Assembly: GCA_031261455.1 (NCBI GenBank)
Contig: JAISJP010000019.1
Location: 62,001-126,000, forward strand
Length of the DNA stretch: 64,000 bases
Source: Propionibacteriaceae bacterium
GTDB lineage: Bacteria; Actinomycetota; Actinomycetes; Propionibacteriales; Propionibacteriaceae
Reading direction: 5' to 3'
Shown here piece by piece: positions 1 to 9,337 of the stretch. The notes beneath the pieces were generated by a model that saw nothing but the letters and a program-made list of their open reading frames with translations, was not told the DNA's origin and made no database searches. Position 1 is the stretch's first letter. Each line of letters opens with the position of its first letter. Both the position numbers and the translations under genes were made by a program.

Positions 1-264
1 GTGGGCGACAACGTGGCAGTCGGCTGTCTCGACACCGCCGCCCTGCCCGGCTACGTAAAGGAACTCCCCTATCAGGACGCCGATGCCATCGTATTGAGCG
101 CCTGCGTGCAGATGCCGAGCCTGGCCGCCGTGCCGCTGGTCGAGGCGATGACGGGCAAGCCGGTGCTCACGTCGGCAATCGCCACCACGTACGCCATGCT
201 GAAGTCCCTGGGCCTGAAGACGTTCGTGCCCGGTGCTGGTGCTCTGCTCTCCGGCAACTTCTGA
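1..264 (+). CDS. Asp/Glu racemase / maleate isomerase family protein, C-terminal part
   Basis: Only the last 87 or so residues are inside the window; the frame is open to base 1, so the real start lies upstream. The visible part contains a conserved-looking cysteine region (VLSACVQMPS) followed by the segment with PVLTSAIATTYAMLKSLGL, which matches the C-terminal lobe of the aspartate/glutamate racemase, arylmalonate decarboxylase and maleate cis-trans isomerase family. In that family the second catalytic cysteine lies in this lobe, and the Cys in LSACVQMP is the candidate. The substrate cannot be told from a fragment. The stop is followed by a 91-bp gap and then the divergent-independent start of nfo, so it probably ends its own transcription unit. 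Confidence 0.6.
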   Translation: MGDNVAVGCLDTAALPGYVKELPYQDADAIVLSACVQMPSLAAVPLVEAMTGKPVLTSAIATTYAMLKSLGLKTFVPGAGALLSGNF

Positions 265-342
265 GCCGCTGACGCCCGGGTTTGGGAACGACACCGGGAG
301 ACTGAAGCGGGGCTAGAGCGGCGACGCCACAGGGAGTTCGGG

Positions 343-348
343 TAGATT
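343..348 (+). promoter_or_regulatory. -10 hexamer of leaderless nfo promoter
   Basis: TAGATT lies 7 nt before the nfo ATG at 356, so transcription would start at or within a base or two of the start codon. No Shine-Dalgarno sequence lies between. The same spacing recurs at several other genes in this window. The -35 is not clear. Confidence 0.45.
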
Positions 349-355
349 CGGATAC

Positions 356-1150
356 ATGAGCATTCTTATCGGGTCGCATGTTTCGGCCAGCGACGCCATT
401 GAAGAGGCGCGGGTGCGTGATGCCCAGTTGGCGCAGTTCTTTCTGGGGTCTCCACAGCGGTGGAGCGCGCCCAGCGTCAGCTATCCGGGGGGCGCGGCGG
501 CGCTCAAAGCGGACGCGGCACATGCCGGGGTCGGGCTTTACGTACACGCTGCCTACCTGATCAATATTGCGTCGCCCAACCCGAAGGTGCGGTTTCCGTC
601 ACGCAAACTGCTGCAGGACACCTGCACTCTCGCAGGCCAAGTTGGCGCCAAGGGCGTGATTGTCCACGGTGGGCACGTCACTGAGGGCGCTCCCATCGAA
701 ACCGGCTATGACAACTGGTTTAAGATGATTGACTCACTAGAGACGGAGGTGCCGCTGCTCATCGAGAACACCGCTGGTGGCAAGCATGCGATGGCGCGTT
801 ACTGTGAGTCGCTGGCCCGGCTGTGGGAGCGTATCTCTAGCGCGTCCGGATTTGCGCACGTGGGATTCTGCCTTGACACCTGCCACGCGCACGCTGCCGG
901 GGAGCTGCTCGACACTCTCGTGGAGCGCGTCAAAGCCATTACCGGACGCATCGATCTAGTACATGCCAACGACTCGCGCGACGCTTTCGGCTCCGGGGCC
1001 GACAGGCACACCAACCTCGGTGCGGGCACCATTGACCCTGACGCCCTAGTCGCCGTCGTCCGGGAGGCAGCCTGCGACGCCCTAGTGGAGACCCCAAACG
1101 GTGCCGAAGCTCAAGCAGCAGACATCGCCTGGTTGCGCGACCGACTGTGA
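356..1150 (+). CDS. nfo: Deoxyribonuclease IV (AP endonuclease)
   Basis: Endonuclease IV family enzyme of base excision repair, which cleaves the backbone 5' of abasic sites using a trinuclear zinc centre. The 264-residue protein opens with ILIGSHVSAS, the family N-terminus. It then carries the expected zinc ligands: His in VHGGH, Glu in PLLIENTAG, Asp-Thr-Cys-His in CLDTCHAHAAG, His in LVHANDSRD, and Glu in ALVETPNG near the end. The length is slightly short of the roughly 280 residues usual in the family. The start is supported by a -10 hexamer 7 nt upstream (leaderless). It converges with the response-regulator gene 10 bp downstream. Confidence 0.93.
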   Translation: MSILIGSHVSASDAIEEARVRDAQLAQFFLGSPQRWSAPSVSYPGGAAALKADAAHAGVGLYVHAAYLINIASPNPKVRFPSRKLLQDTCTLAGQVGAKGVIVHGGHVTEGAPIETGYDNWFKMIDSLETEVPLLIENTAGGKHAMARYCESLARLWERISSASGFAHVGFCLDTCHAHAAGELLDTLVERVKAITGRIDLVHANDSRDAFGSGADRHTNLGAGTIDPDALVAVVREAACDALVETPNGAEAQAADIAWLRDRL

Positions 1151-1160
1151 CGCTCGCTAA

Positions 1161-1844
1161 CTAGCTCGCGTTGTCGTGTTGCGGCCTGAGATGATGGGCC
1201 ATCATAGCTAACTCGACGCGGTTGCGACAGCCTGTCTTGGCCAGCATGTGACTCACGTGCGTCTTAATTGTGGTCTCTGTTAGACCGATGGTCTGGCCGA
1301 TCTGGGCGTTTGTGGCGCCGCCAACGAGTTGCGCCAATATCTCGTGTTCTCGGTCGGTGAGCGAACTCAGTGGGCCACCGCCAGCGAGCCGAGCACTCAG
1401 GTCAGGCAGACGCGGCACCATGAAGGCAAGCAGGCGTTTTGTTCCTGTAGGTGACAGCACGTAGTGATCATCAGCCACACTGCGTATCGAGTCCAACAGA
1501 AACGTGGGTTCCGAGTCTTTGAGGATGAACCCACTTGCACCTGCTTTCAGGGCAGCGAACATGTACTCGTCCTCATCGAAAGTTGTCAGCACCAGCACGC
1601 GAATAGAACTACCCAGTTCCCGCAGTTGCCGCGTCGCTTCAATTCCATCCATGCCTGCCATGTGGATGTCCATTAGCGCCACATCCACAGTGGTGCCTGC
1701 CGCGTTTTCTAGGGCCTCGACACCATCACTTGCCTCCCCGACGACCACCATGTCGTCAGTCGTTTCAATTAGCCAAGCGATGCTGCGGCGAACCAAGGCT
1801 TGGTCATCAACTACCAGAACTCTAATGGGCTGATTGTCGTTCAT
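1161..1844 (-). CDS. NarL/LuxR-family response regulator
   Basis: Two-component DNA-binding response regulator of 227 residues. The N-terminal receiver domain (about 1-125) has the acidic pair DD near residue 13, the phospho-acceptor Asp59 in ALMDIHMAGMDG, the Thr of VLTTFDED and the Lys of ILKDS. A C-terminal LuxR-type helix-turn-helix follows (SLTDREHEILAQLVGG through IKTHVSHMLAK). I chose ATG at 1844 over a GTG at 1859 because GGAG lies 9 nt before it. The sensor kinase gene lies upstream on the same strand, separated by 127 nt, so the two form a cognate pair. The target genes cannot be inferred. Confidence 0.9.
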   Translation of the reverse strand: MNDNQPIRVLVVDDQALVRRSIAWLIETTDDMVVVGEASDGVEALENAAGTTVDVALMDIHMAGMDGIEATRQLRELGSSIRVLVLTTFDEDEYMFAALKAGASGFILKDSEPTFLLDSIRSVADDHYVLSPTGTKRLLAFMVPRLPDLSARLAGGGPLSSLTDREHEILAQLVGGATNAQIGQTIGLTETTIKTHVSHMLAKTGCRNRVELAMMAHHLRPQHDNAS

Positions 1845-1971
1845 GCCTACCGACTCCACTCACCAAACTATTGGCCGACACATCGCGGATGCCTCGGCTG
1901 AGGTTATTTGGGGGTGTCTGTAGGCGTCTTGTTGACTCCGTCCAGAACAATGACTTTACTAGTTGAGAGGG

Positions 1972-3201
1972 CTAAACTGGCAACCAAACAGGCAATTTTG
2001 CGTGAACAGCGTAACCGCCGGCGGCTTGTGGACCGCAGGTCAGCTCGCCATGAAGCGCCGAAACTCGCTCTTTCATGCCCCTGATTCCGCTGCCTGGGCC
2101 TCGCTCAGTGGCATCACCAACCGCACCAGTATTGCGAACCTCAATCTCAATGAATCCGCGAGTGTAGGTCAGTTCGACGACAGCAAACTCCTCAGCCCCA
2201 GCATGTTTGAAGAAGTTAGTCAATGACTCCTGCACGATACGGTAGGCGGCGATTCCCACCATGGGGGGCACGCGAGAAGGCTCACCAGTGGTGCGGAGTT
2301 CAACGTGTTCGCCCGCCCGTTCCACCAACCTCTGGATTTGTACAATTCCAGGCTGGGGTGTCATCTCTGGATCTTCTGTGTCAGACGGGGTGCGCAATCC
2401 TCCGACAACCCCACGAAGCTCCTGGAGTCCCTCGCGGCTCACGGTCGCGATAACTTGCAACGCCTCGATGGCAACGTCCGGGTTCTTCTTGCCCGCTAAG
2501 GCGCCTCCATCTGCTTGCCGGACAATCACCGCCAGCGAGTGGCCCAAGATGTCGTGAAGCTCCCTGGCTATCTCCAATCTGGTAGCCATCGAGACCAACT
2601 GTCTCTCCTCGCGCAGCTGACTCTCGAACGTTCGTTGTACGTCCCACAATTCCCAGAAAAACTTGGCGTTGGTCTTGCTGTTGGAAACAACATGGAGACC
2701 GATAATGAAAGCAAAAACCGTGATGCTGAAGGAGAGAGCACCCGCTACGACACCTCCGGTGACCACGCTGGTGCCATAAGCGTGAGCAACCCATGGCGCC
2801 CACAGCCAACCGCCAATGCAAGACGTGAAAGCATCAAGAACCAACACTCCCACGCGCGCGCTGGGTAAGCCCCAACTACTGGTGATGTACGCTAGCCAAG
2901 GCATAATCGCTAGCGTGAACGTTGGTTGATCCACCTTCAGCAGGTGGATGCCGACACCAGTGGCCAACAGCACCAGCATCAACGGTTCTGACAGGCGAAA
3001 CGCCGCCAAAGCTGCCATCAGCACTATGCAGGACGCCACATAGCCGTCAAGAGGCTTGCCTTGACTTGCCAGACTCGGAATGTCGATCAGCAGCCCCGGG
3101 ATAACGAGCATCCCGGCACCAAAAGCCAACTCATGCAGCGGGGCAAGACTTGGCAAGGCGACAAACTCGTCTTGCTCTGTCAACGGCTCACGGTGCTTCA
3201 T
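1972..3201 (-). CDS. Sensor histidine kinase (HisKA_3 / DesK-NarX type)
   Basis: Membrane sensor kinase of about 409 residues. The first 160 or so residues hold several hydrophobic segments typical of a multi-pass sensor. The dimerisation/phosphoacceptor motif RELHDILGHSLAVIV follows, with the phosphorylated His near residue 215. A C-terminal HATPase domain has the N-box in YRIVQESLTNFFKHA and a glycine-rich lid (GSGIRGMKERV). The reading frame extends upstream to 3336, but ATG 3201 has AAGGGA at a good distance and starts just before the first membrane segment, so it is preferred. The response regulator gene follows. There is no extracellular sensing domain of note, so the signal is probably sensed in or at the membrane. 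Confidence 0.9.
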   Translation of the reverse strand: MKHREPLTEQDEFVALPSLAPLHELAFGAGMLVIPGLLIDIPSLASQGKPLDGYVASCIVLMAALAAFRLSEPLMLVLLATGVGIHLLKVDQPTFTLAIMPWLAYITSSWGLPSARVGVLVLDAFTSCIGGWLWAPWVAHAYGTSVVTGGVVAGALSFSITVFAFIIGLHVVSNSKTNAKFFWELWDVQRTFESQLREERQLVSMATRLEIARELHDILGHSLAVIVRQADGGALAGKKNPDVAIEALQVIATVSREGLQELRGVVGGLRTPSDTEDPEMTPQPGIVQIQRLVERAGEHVELRTTGEPSRVPPMVGIAAYRIVQESLTNFFKHAGAEEFAVVELTYTRGFIEIEVRNTGAVGDATERGPGSGIRGMKERVSALHGELTCGPQAAGGYAVHAKLPVWLPV

Positions 3202-3529
3202 GGTTGCGATCCCTTGGTCGATCCCTCTTTGGTTACAGCGTACCGTTCCTCCCGCCATTCTCAGTGGAGTCACAGGATGCGAGGATCGTCGTGTCGATAC
3301 GGTCAGCGAGTTTGTACGGAGGATTCTAGGGGCCAACGCAACGTTGTGCCAAGGGTGTTACGCGTTGCGACGTTGACAGTGACTGTTCACAGCAGGCTTA
3401 CTGACGTCCAACAGCGTCGCCTTGCTGGTCTAGACTTTTTTAGATGAGGGGTTTGCGCACAGCTCATACCCGGAAAACCTGAAGACAAGTCCCAAACACC
3501 TAGCCGAAGACAAGAGGTTTAGTAGCATC
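3202..3529. other. Divergent intergenic region, kinase / aminotransferase
   Basis: A 328-bp gap between two divergent genes with no convincing ORF. It must hold both promoters. On the + strand a TTGACA (3373-3378) is followed 17-18 bp later by a weak -10. A second candidate, TTTAGT at 3518-3523, sits 6 nt before the aminotransferase ATG and would give a leaderless message. No copy of the intergenic palindrome is seen here. Confidence 0.4.
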
Positions 3530-4729
3530 ATGTCGTTGTTTGCAAGCATCGAACAAGCTCCCGCCGATCCGATTCTGGGCATCACCGATGCCTTCAAGAG
3601 CGACCCATCAGCCGACAAGGTAAACCTTGGCATCGGGGTGTATCAGGACGAGTCCGGCAAGCTGCCGTTGATGGACGCGGTGGCGCGCGCCGAGGCGATC
3701 ATCGCCGAAACTCCCAAGCCGCGCGGGTATCTGCCGATGGACGGCATTCCGGAGTTCACCGCAGCCACCAAGGAGTTGGTGTTTGGGCCGGGCAACGAGG
3801 CGGTGGCAAGCGGGCGCATCGTCACGTTGCAATCGCTGGCCGGGACCGGGGCGCTGAAGATCGGCGCGGACTTCCTGCACCGGGCTTTCCCTGCTGCCCG
3901 CATCCTGTTTTCGGACCCCACTTGGGACAATCACTCCGCCATCTATGCCGGCGCTGGTTTCGAGATCGACTACTACCCCTACTATGACCGCGCCACCGGT
4001 GGCGTCAACTTCCCCGGCATGCTGGAGGGCATCTCGGCGGCCGCACCCGGCACCGTGGTGCTGCTGCACGCCTGTTGTCACAACCCGTCCGGCTGCGACC
4101 TGACCCCCGCCCAGTGGGCGCAGGTGCTTGATGTAGTGGCCGAGAAGCAACTCGTCCCGTTCTTCGACATGGCATATCAGGGCTTCGCCGTTGGGCCGGA
4201 AGAGGACCCGGTCGGGGTGCGTCTTGCCGCCGAACGCGGGCTGCTGTTCCTCGTCGCCAACTCCTACTCCAAGACGTTCGGACTCTACGGCGAGCGGGTC
4301 GGGGCGCTGTCCATCGGCTGCACCGACGCCACCGAGGCCAAGCGGGTGCTCTCCCGCGCCAAGCTGTCGGTGCGTTCCAACTACTCCAACCCGCCCACGC
4401 ACGGTGCTTCCATCGTGTCCACAGTGCTTAGCACGCCGGAACTGCGCGCCTCTTGGGAAGCTGAGGTGGCGTCCTACCGCGACCGCATCGCCAACATGCG
4501 TCACCTGCTGGCCGAGGGCCTGAAAGCAAACGGCGTAGCTAACACCGATTTTGTGACCAACCAGCGCGGCATGTTCACCTTCACCGGATTGAGCGCCGAG
4601 CAGATGCAGACTCTGCGTGGCGAGTATCACATCTACGGTGTGGACAACGGCCGAATCTGCGTCGCCGCCATCAACACCCGCAACGTCGAGTACGTCGCGC
4701 AGTCCCTAGCCAAGCTGCTCCCGCGCTAA
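3530..4729 (+). CDS. Aspartate / aromatic amino acid aminotransferase (AspC-TyrB type)
   Basis: PLP-dependent class Ialpha transaminase of 399 residues, the usual family length. The N-terminus (PADPILGITDAFKSD, VNLGIGVYQDE) and the glycine stretch after GYLPMDG are typical. The PLP-binding region has LLHACCHNPSGCDLT, and the Schiff-base lysine is in SYSKTFGLYGERVG. The C-terminal Arg that binds the alpha-carboxylate is in GRICVAAINTRN. It transfers amino groups between aspartate or aromatic amino acids and 2-oxoglutarate; the sequence alone does not decide between AspC and TyrB preference. A 16-bp hairpin follows 35 bp after the stop. Confidence 0.92.
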   Translation: MSLFASIEQAPADPILGITDAFKSDPSADKVNLGIGVYQDESGKLPLMDAVARAEAIIAETPKPRGYLPMDGIPEFTAATKELVFGPGNEAVASGRIVTLQSLAGTGALKIGADFLHRAFPAARILFSDPTWDNHSAIYAGAGFEIDYYPYYDRATGGVNFPGMLEGISAAAPGTVVLLHACCHNPSGCDLTPAQWAQVLDVVAEKQLVPFFDMAYQGFAVGPEEDPVGVRLAAERGLLFLVANSYSKTFGLYGERVGALSIGCTDATEAKRVLSRAKLSVRSNYSNPPTHGASIVSTVLSTPELRASWEAEVASYRDRIANMRHLLAEGLKANGVANTDFVTNQRGMFTFTGLSAEQMQTLRGEYHIYGVDNGRICVAAINTRNVEYVAQSLAKLLPR

Positions 4730-4748
4730 GAACCCTATGTCGTTCATA

Positions 4749-4806
4749 TGGACCCAGCGACTGCGCGCAGCATGACGGGAATGGACCCCCTCCCGTCATG
4801 CTGCGC
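4749..4806. repeat. Intergenic palindromic repeat with 16-bp perfect hairpin
   Basis: The arms GCGCAGCATGACGGGA (4765-4780) and TCCCGTCATGCTGCGC (4791-4806) are perfectly complementary around a 10-nt loop. The left half (from 4749) matches the window's dispersed repeat, consensus roughly GGATCCTGCGACTGCGCGCA followed by GGATGACGG. No T-run follows, so any terminator activity would be of the bidirectional hairpin type. It sits just after the aminotransferase gene. Confidence 0.75.
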
Positions 4807-4874
4807 CACCTGAGGGAGTGGCAGCATCCACAACCCAATGCAATACTTGCGTGACGAGCGGCACCGGGCGCGGG

Positions 4875-4880
4875 TAGGAT
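4875..4880 (+). promoter_or_regulatory. -10 hexamer upstream of mini-ORF and CNNM gene
   Basis: TAGGAT lies 7 nt before the GTG of a 17-codon ORF, so transcription should begin at that GTG. This is probably the promoter of the CNNM gene. Confidence 0.4.
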
Positions 4881-4887
4881 TGTATTT

Positions 4888-4941
4888 GTGAAAGATTCGC
4901 TCCCTCACAGTCCATGCCCCAGTGCGTCTGGGGGTAACTGA
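4888..4941 (+). CDS. Putative leaderless 17-codon upstream ORF
   Basis: GTG at 4888 begins 7 nt after TAGGAT and reads 17 codons (encoding MKDSLPHSPCPSASGGN). It ends at TGA 4939-4941, whose last base is the A of the CNNM gene's ATG (TGATG overlap). Ribosomes finishing it would be placed at the start of the next gene, suggesting translational coupling. No similar peptide is known to me, so this rests on the promoter spacing and the exact overlap. Confidence 0.35.
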   Translation: MKDSLPHSPCPSASGGN

Positions 4942-6266
4942 TGGGTGACTTGTGGCTAGACATAGCACTGGTCTTTGTATTCTTCCTTGTGGGAGCGGTG
5001 TTCAGCGCGGCCGAGATGGCGTTGGTGTCGCTGCGCGAGCCACAGATCAAGGCACTTTCGCGAAAGGGACGTCGCGGTCGTTCCATCAGAAACCTGACTA
5101 GCAACCCCAACCGGTTTTTGTCCGCCGTGCAGATCGGCGTCACGCTGTGTGGGTTCCTGTCGGCATCGTTTGGGGCCACGTCACTAGTTGACGGCTGGAT
5201 GTCGCCGTGGCTAACCAGTCTGGGCCTGTCTACCAGTCTCGCTAGCGCAGTGGCGTTGGTGCTTGTCACAGTCGTGATATCGTTCGGGTCCATCATCATC
5301 TCCGAACTGACCGCCAAGCGGCTAGCGATGCAGAACCCTGAGTCGTTCGCGCTCACTTTGGCACCGTTCATCAGCGTGATTGCCACCGCGTTCCGCCCGG
5401 TGATCTGGCTGCTTGGCGTCTGCACCAACGCCCTAGTGCGCCTGCTTGGCGGCGACCCGAAAGCCGCCCGCGAGGACGTCTCCGACGCCGAACTGCGGTC
5501 CATGGTGGTGTCGTCAGCAACGCTGGGCGACGAAGAGCGGCACATTGTGGACGAGGTTTTTGACGCTGGCGACACCAGTCTGCGCGAGGTGATGGTGCCC
5601 CGCACCGAGGTGGACTTTCTCAGCGGCGACATCCCTGCCTACAAGGCGCTGCGCGAGGTTGCCGTGTCCACGCACTCCCGCTACCCGGTCTCCGGCGCCA
5701 GCCAGGACGACATTCTCGGCTTTGTCCACATCCGCGACCTGATGGAGATGGACACCCCCACCCGGCAGGCCCCGCTGAGCCAACTGGTGCGCCCGGTTAT
5801 GATGCTGCCCGACACGGTAAAGGTGCTCAAGGCGCTCACCGCGATGCGGCGCGACCACGCGCACCTCGCCATCGTGCTGGACGAGTACGGCGGCACGGCT
5901 GGCATCGTCACCCTAGAAGACCTTGTCGAAGAGGTGATCGGCGACATCACCGACGAGTACGACGACGCCCCCATCGCGGGCGAGCACCGCAACGAGCGTG
6001 ACGAGTACTCCGGCCTCTGCACCCTAGAAGAGTTTGCCGAGATGACCGGTTGGGAGCTGCCCGAAGGCCCCTACGACACGCTCGCCGGTTTCTTCATGGC
6101 AGCCCTAGGCGAAGTGCCGACCACCGGCGACGAGATCGAGGTAGAACTGCAAAGACCTTCGGCAGAGGACGATTCGGCTCCTGCGAATGCTCTGGAAACG
6201 GTAACCATGCGCGCCACCGAGATGGACGGACGTCGCGTCGCCTGGGTCAGCGTCACCCCCGCGTAG
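4941..6266 (+). CDS. CNNM/HlyC-CorC-type membrane protein with CBS domains
   Basis: Membrane protein of 441 residues. The N-terminal DUF21/CNNM transmembrane domain (about 1-190) includes the family segments [19 protein letters not shown] and [18 protein letters not shown]. Two CBS domains follow (about 195-325), with [11 protein letters not shown] at the start and [20 protein letters not shown] at the end, then a C-terminal CorC/HlyC domain. Relatives are linked to magnesium or cobalt efflux and homeostasis; older annotations call them haemolysins without good reason. GGGGG lies just upstream of the ATG, and the start overlaps the stop of a possible leaderless mini-ORF. ispH follows 10 bp after the stop. 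Confidence 0.88.
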   Translation: MGDLWLDIALVFVFFLVGAVFSAAEMALVSLREPQIKALSRKGRRGRSIRNLTSNPNRFLSAVQIGVTLCGFLSASFGATSLVDGWMSPWLTSLGLSTSLASAVALVLVTVVISFGSIIISELTAKRLAMQNPESFALTLAPFISVIATAFRPVIWLLGVCTNALVRLLGGDPKAAREDVSDAELRSMVVSSATLGDEERHIVDEVFDAGDTSLREVMVPRTEVDFLSGDIPAYKALREVAVSTHSRYPVSGASQDDILGFVHIRDLMEMDTPTRQAPLSQLVRPVMMLPDTVKVLKALTAMRRDHAHLAIVLDEYGGTAGIVTLEDLVEEVIGDITDEYDDAPIAGEHRNERDEYSGLCTLEEFAEMTGWELPEGPYDTLAGFFMAALGEVPTTGDEIEVELQRPSAEDDSAPANALETVTMRATEMDGRRVAWVSVTPA

Positions 6267-6269
6267 ACT
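6264..6269 (+). promoter_or_regulatory. -10 hexamer of possible leaderless ispH promoter
   Basis: TAGACT overlaps the stop codon of the CNNM gene and lies 7 nt before the ispH ATG. GGGGG in the spacer could also act as a ribosome site, so ispH may be expressed both by readthrough and from its own start. Confidence 0.35.
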
Positions 6270-6276
6270 TGGGGGC

Positions 6277-7212
6277 ATGACTCGACGAGTGCTGCTGGCC
6301 GCTCCGCGCGGATACTGCGCGGGAGTTGATCGCGCCGTGGCCTGCGTCGAGTTAGCGCTGCAAAAGTGGGGTGCGCCCGTCTATGTGCGCAAGCAGATCG
6401 TCCACAATGCGCACGTTGTCGCCTCGTCGGCGGCGCGCGGGGCGGTGTTTGTTGACGAACTGACTCAAGTGCCCGAAGGAGCTGTCTGCCTGTTTTCGGC
6501 GCACGGCGTCTCCCCGGCCGTCCGCGACGAGGCGGCGTCCCGAAACCTGCTGGTCATCGACGCCACCTGCCCGCTGGTCACCAAGGTTCACAATGAGGCC
6601 CGCCGGTTCGCCGCGCAGGGCCTGCCCATCCTGCTCATCGGACATGCCGGACATGAAGAGGTGGAGGGCACCATGGGCGAGGTGCCGGACATGCGGTTGA
6701 TCGAGACTCCGGCTGATGTTGCCACGTTGGACCTGCCGGACGATGCTCCTGTTGCTTGGCTGTCACAGACCACGCTCAGCGTTGACGAGACTCGTGAGAC
6801 GGTGGCGTCACTGAAGTCGCGGTTTGCCAACCTCGTCTCGCCGCCCAGCGAGGACCTGTGTTACGCCACCCAGAACCGACAGGCTGCGGTGCGCTCGCTA
6901 GCTCACGAGTGCGACGTGGTTCTGGTGGTGGGTTCGGCCAACTCGTCCAACTCGGTGCGATTGGTCGAGGTGGCGCTAGATTCCGGTGCTGGTGCCGCCT
7001 ACCGGGTGGATGCCGCTACTGACATCGACCCGGCATGGTTGGCTGGGGCGCAAACCGTTGGTGTAACCAGCGGCGCATCCGTGCCCGAAGAGTTGGTCGC
7101 CGGGGTGTTGGCGCGCCTCACTGAACTCGGCTGGCCCGTCTGTGAGGAGCATCGCATCACCACCGAGACGCTCTCATTTGTGCTCCCGGCACAGCTTCGT
7201 GAGGGCCAATGA
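6277..7212 (+). CDS. ispH: 4-hydroxy-3-methylbut-2-enyl diphosphate reductase
   Basis: IspH/LytB performs the last step of the MEP isoprenoid pathway, reducing HMBPP to IPP and DMAPP with an iron-sulfur cluster. The 311-residue protein has the three expected cluster cysteines in [25 protein letters not shown] and [11 protein letters not shown]. It also has the substrate His and Glu residues in [20 protein letters not shown], and the [14 protein letters not shown] motif. Length is normal. It sits between the CNNM gene and a transaminase whose ATG overlaps its stop by 4 bp. It implies that this organism makes isoprenoids by the MEP route. Confidence 0.96.
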   Translation: MTRRVLLAAPRGYCAGVDRAVACVELALQKWGAPVYVRKQIVHNAHVVASSAARGAVFVDELTQVPEGAVCLFSAHGVSPAVRDEAASRNLLVIDATCPLVTKVHNEARRFAAQGLPILLIGHAGHEEVEGTMGEVPDMRLIETPADVATLDLPDDAPVAWLSQTTLSVDETRETVASLKSRFANLVSPPSEDLCYATQNRQAAVRSLAHECDVVLVVGSANSSNSVRLVEVALDSGAGAAYRVDAATDIDPAWLAGAQTVGVTSGASVPEELVAGVLARLTELGWPVCEEHRITTETLSFVLPAQLREGQ

Positions 7213-8387
7213 GCGCTATTGTCGCGGAGCGTGCTCGGGTGGGAGAAGAGGGCCTAAACGAACTGAGTCAGCTGCGGACAGAACTTGAGACGTCCGGGGT
7301 GGCAATCACTGACCTGACAAGCACAAATCCCACGGTCCACGGGCTGTTTGACGCGAGCCTACTCGACATTGTGGCATCCGCTGGCCGAGGTTCCTCTCAC
7401 TATGACCCGACCCCGCGTGGCCCGATCATCTCTCGTGAGGCGTTGGCGGAGCGGTTCGGCGGTCATCCAGACGACTATTGGCTCACTGCTTCCACGTCCG
7501 AAGCGTACAACTGGCTGTTCACCCTGCTCGGCGATCCGGGGGACACTTTCGCTATCCCGACGCCCGGATATCCGTTGATCGAGCCGCTCGCTAGGTTGGC
7601 GTCTGTGGGCGTCACCCCTTATCAGGCGCACTATCTGTCGCGTGTTGGTTGGGAGTATGACTTCGGCTCTCTCGCTCACGCGCTGGACTTGCCCACCACC
7701 AAGGCGCTAGTTGTGGTCAACCCGAACAATCCCACAAGTGCCTATCTGGACACTGATGCCGCCGACCGGATAGCTGTCCTGTGCGCGCGACACGGCACTG
7801 CGCTCATCGCCGACGAGGTGTTCTTGCCGTTCCAACTGGGCACCGCCACAGCCGTCACCCCCACCCGCTTGGCTGGGCGTGAGGACTGCCTGACATTTGG
7901 ACTGGATGGAGTGTCCAAACTGCTGTCCGCACCGCAACTGAAGCTGGGCTGGATTCGACTCAGTGGTCCTGCCGAGGCGCGACGCCAAGCAGCAAACGCG
8001 CTTGACGCCATAGCGGATGCCTACCTGGCAGTTTCACAACCGGTGGCGTTGGCGCTCCCCGCCTTGTTGGCGCAGGCTGATGCGAGCGTCGCCCGCGTCC
8101 GTGAGCGAATCAACGCAAACTTCACCACGTTGACAGGCATATTCACTGACGACGGCTTCTCGGTGCGGGTTGCCCAAGGCGGCTGGATGGCTTTGATCGA
8201 CGTCCCCACCACTGCTCACAACGAGGACCCTGCGCTCGTGGCGCTGCGCGAGGCCCACCTGTACGTCCACCCAGGCTGGTTCTATGATCTGGAGTCTGAC
8301 TCCACGCTGGCCCTTTCGCTGTTGCCTGAACCCATCGCGTTTGCGAACAACGCAGAACGTCTCAAAGAGGCATTGCAGGTTGGTTGA
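7209..8387 (+). CDS. PLP-dependent class I/II aminotransferase
   Basis: Fold-type I aminotransferase of 392 residues, cytosolic. Visible family features are [10 protein letters not shown] near the N-terminus, the Asn-Asn-Pro motif [13 protein letters not shown], the PLP aspartate in [10 protein letters not shown], the Schiff-base lysine in [19 protein letters not shown], and a late Arg-containing region. The ATG overlaps the ispH stop (ATGA), indicating translational coupling. The substrate is not evident, and the neighbours do not define a pathway. Confidence 0.82.
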   Translation: MSAIVAERARVGEEGLNELSQLRTELETSGVAITDLTSTNPTVHGLFDASLLDIVASAGRGSSHYDPTPRGPIISREALAERFGGHPDDYWLTASTSEAYNWLFTLLGDPGDTFAIPTPGYPLIEPLARLASVGVTPYQAHYLSRVGWEYDFGSLAHALDLPTTKALVVVNPNNPTSAYLDTDAADRIAVLCARHGTALIADEVFLPFQLGTATAVTPTRLAGREDCLTFGLDGVSKLLSAPQLKLGWIRLSGPAEARRQAANALDAIADAYLAVSQPVALALPALLAQADASVARVRERINANFTTLTGIFTDDGFSVRVAQGGWMALIDVPTTAHNEDPALVALREAHLYVHPGWFYDLESDSTLALSLLPEPIAFANNAERLKEALQVG

Positions 8388-9319
8388 CGTCACAGATTTG
8401 CGGGCTAAGCTATTTTGACGTGGCTGTTGAAACCGACAATGTTGCGCCCAACATCGACGATGTGGCGCTGGTTTTTGAGGGTGGCGGCATGCGCGTCAGT
8501 GCTACCGCCCCGGTCGTCGTGCAACTGTTGGCCGAGCAGCTCAACTTTGCTTATGTGGTTGGGGTGAGCGCTGGCGCGTCTAACGCACTCAACTATGTTT
8601 CGCGCGATGCTGATCGGGCCAAGAAGTCGTTTGTGGAGTTTGGGGCGGACAAGAACCTGGGTTCGGTGTGGACGTTTTTGCAGGGCAAAGGCATGTTCAA
8701 CGCCGAGTACATCTACGAGCACACTGCCGGACCGGGCGAGTCGCTTCCGTTCGATTTTGCCACCTACCGAGCCAACCCTGCCGACGTGCGCATCGGCACC
8801 ATGGACGCCGAGACGGGCGAGGAGATTTGGTGGCGCAAGGCCGACCACCCCACGCTGCTCGACCTAGTGAAGCAACTGCGTTCGTCCTCGTCACAGCCGA
8901 TTCTGATGCCGCCAACGAAGTATCGGGGGCACGTGCTCTACGATGGTGCCATCGGGAGCCACGGTGGCATTCCGCTGAGCATTGCCCAGGCGGAGGGGTA
9001 CAAGAAGTTCTTCATTGTGCCCACCAGGCCGCGCGACTACGTGAAGGGGCCGGACGCCCCGGCTCCGCTGGTTAACACGTTCTTGCGGAAGTATCCGCAC
9101 GTTGCAACCGGCCTGAATGAGCGGGCCAAAAACTGGAACACCACCAAAGAGGAGATCATCGAGTTGGAGCGCAGTGGCGACGCTTACGTGTTCTGGCCCG
9201 AGCATATCCCCTACCCAGACGCGTTTCGCAACGTCTCACAGTTGCAAGCCAACTACGACCTTGGCCTAGCGCAAGCCCGTCGTGAGGCCCCGGCTTGGCA
9301 CGAGTGGCTGGGCGTCTAG
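8384..9319 (+). CDS. Patatin-like phospholipase (YjjU-type)
   Basis: Cytosolic lipid acyl hydrolase of the patatin family, 311 residues from the TTG at 8384, which overlaps the previous stop. It has the oxyanion-hole glycines in VFEGGGMRVS, the nucleophile serine in GVSAGASNAL (near residue 62) and the catalytic Asp in YDGAIGSHGGIP. The C-terminal part, with FWPEHIPYP and a late alpha-helical tail, resembles E. coli YjjU-type proteins. The start is uncertain: neither TTG 8384 nor GTG 8420 has a clear ribosome site, though the overlap favours coupling to the aminotransferase. The natural lipid substrate is unknown. Confidence 0.85.
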   Translation: MTSQICGLSYFDVAVETDNVAPNIDDVALVFEGGGMRVSATAPVVVQLLAEQLNFAYVVGVSAGASNALNYVSRDADRAKKSFVEFGADKNLGSVWTFLQGKGMFNAEYIYEHTAGPGESLPFDFATYRANPADVRIGTMDAETGEEIWWRKADHPTLLDLVKQLRSSSSQPILMPPTKYRGHVLYDGAIGSHGGIPLSIAQAEGYKKFFIVPTRPRDYVKGPDAPAPLVNTFLRKYPHVATGLNERAKNWNTTKEEIIELERSGDAYVFWPEHIPYPDAFRNVSQLQANYDLGLAQARREAPAWHEWLGV

Positions 9320-9337
9320 CGCTCAGAGGCCGTCCAG

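Noticed and set aside
3608..4630. 340-codon minus-strand ORF
   Set aside because: It lies wholly inside the aminotransferase gene in antisense; its sequence is His/Arg/Gly-rich shadow translation with no family features.
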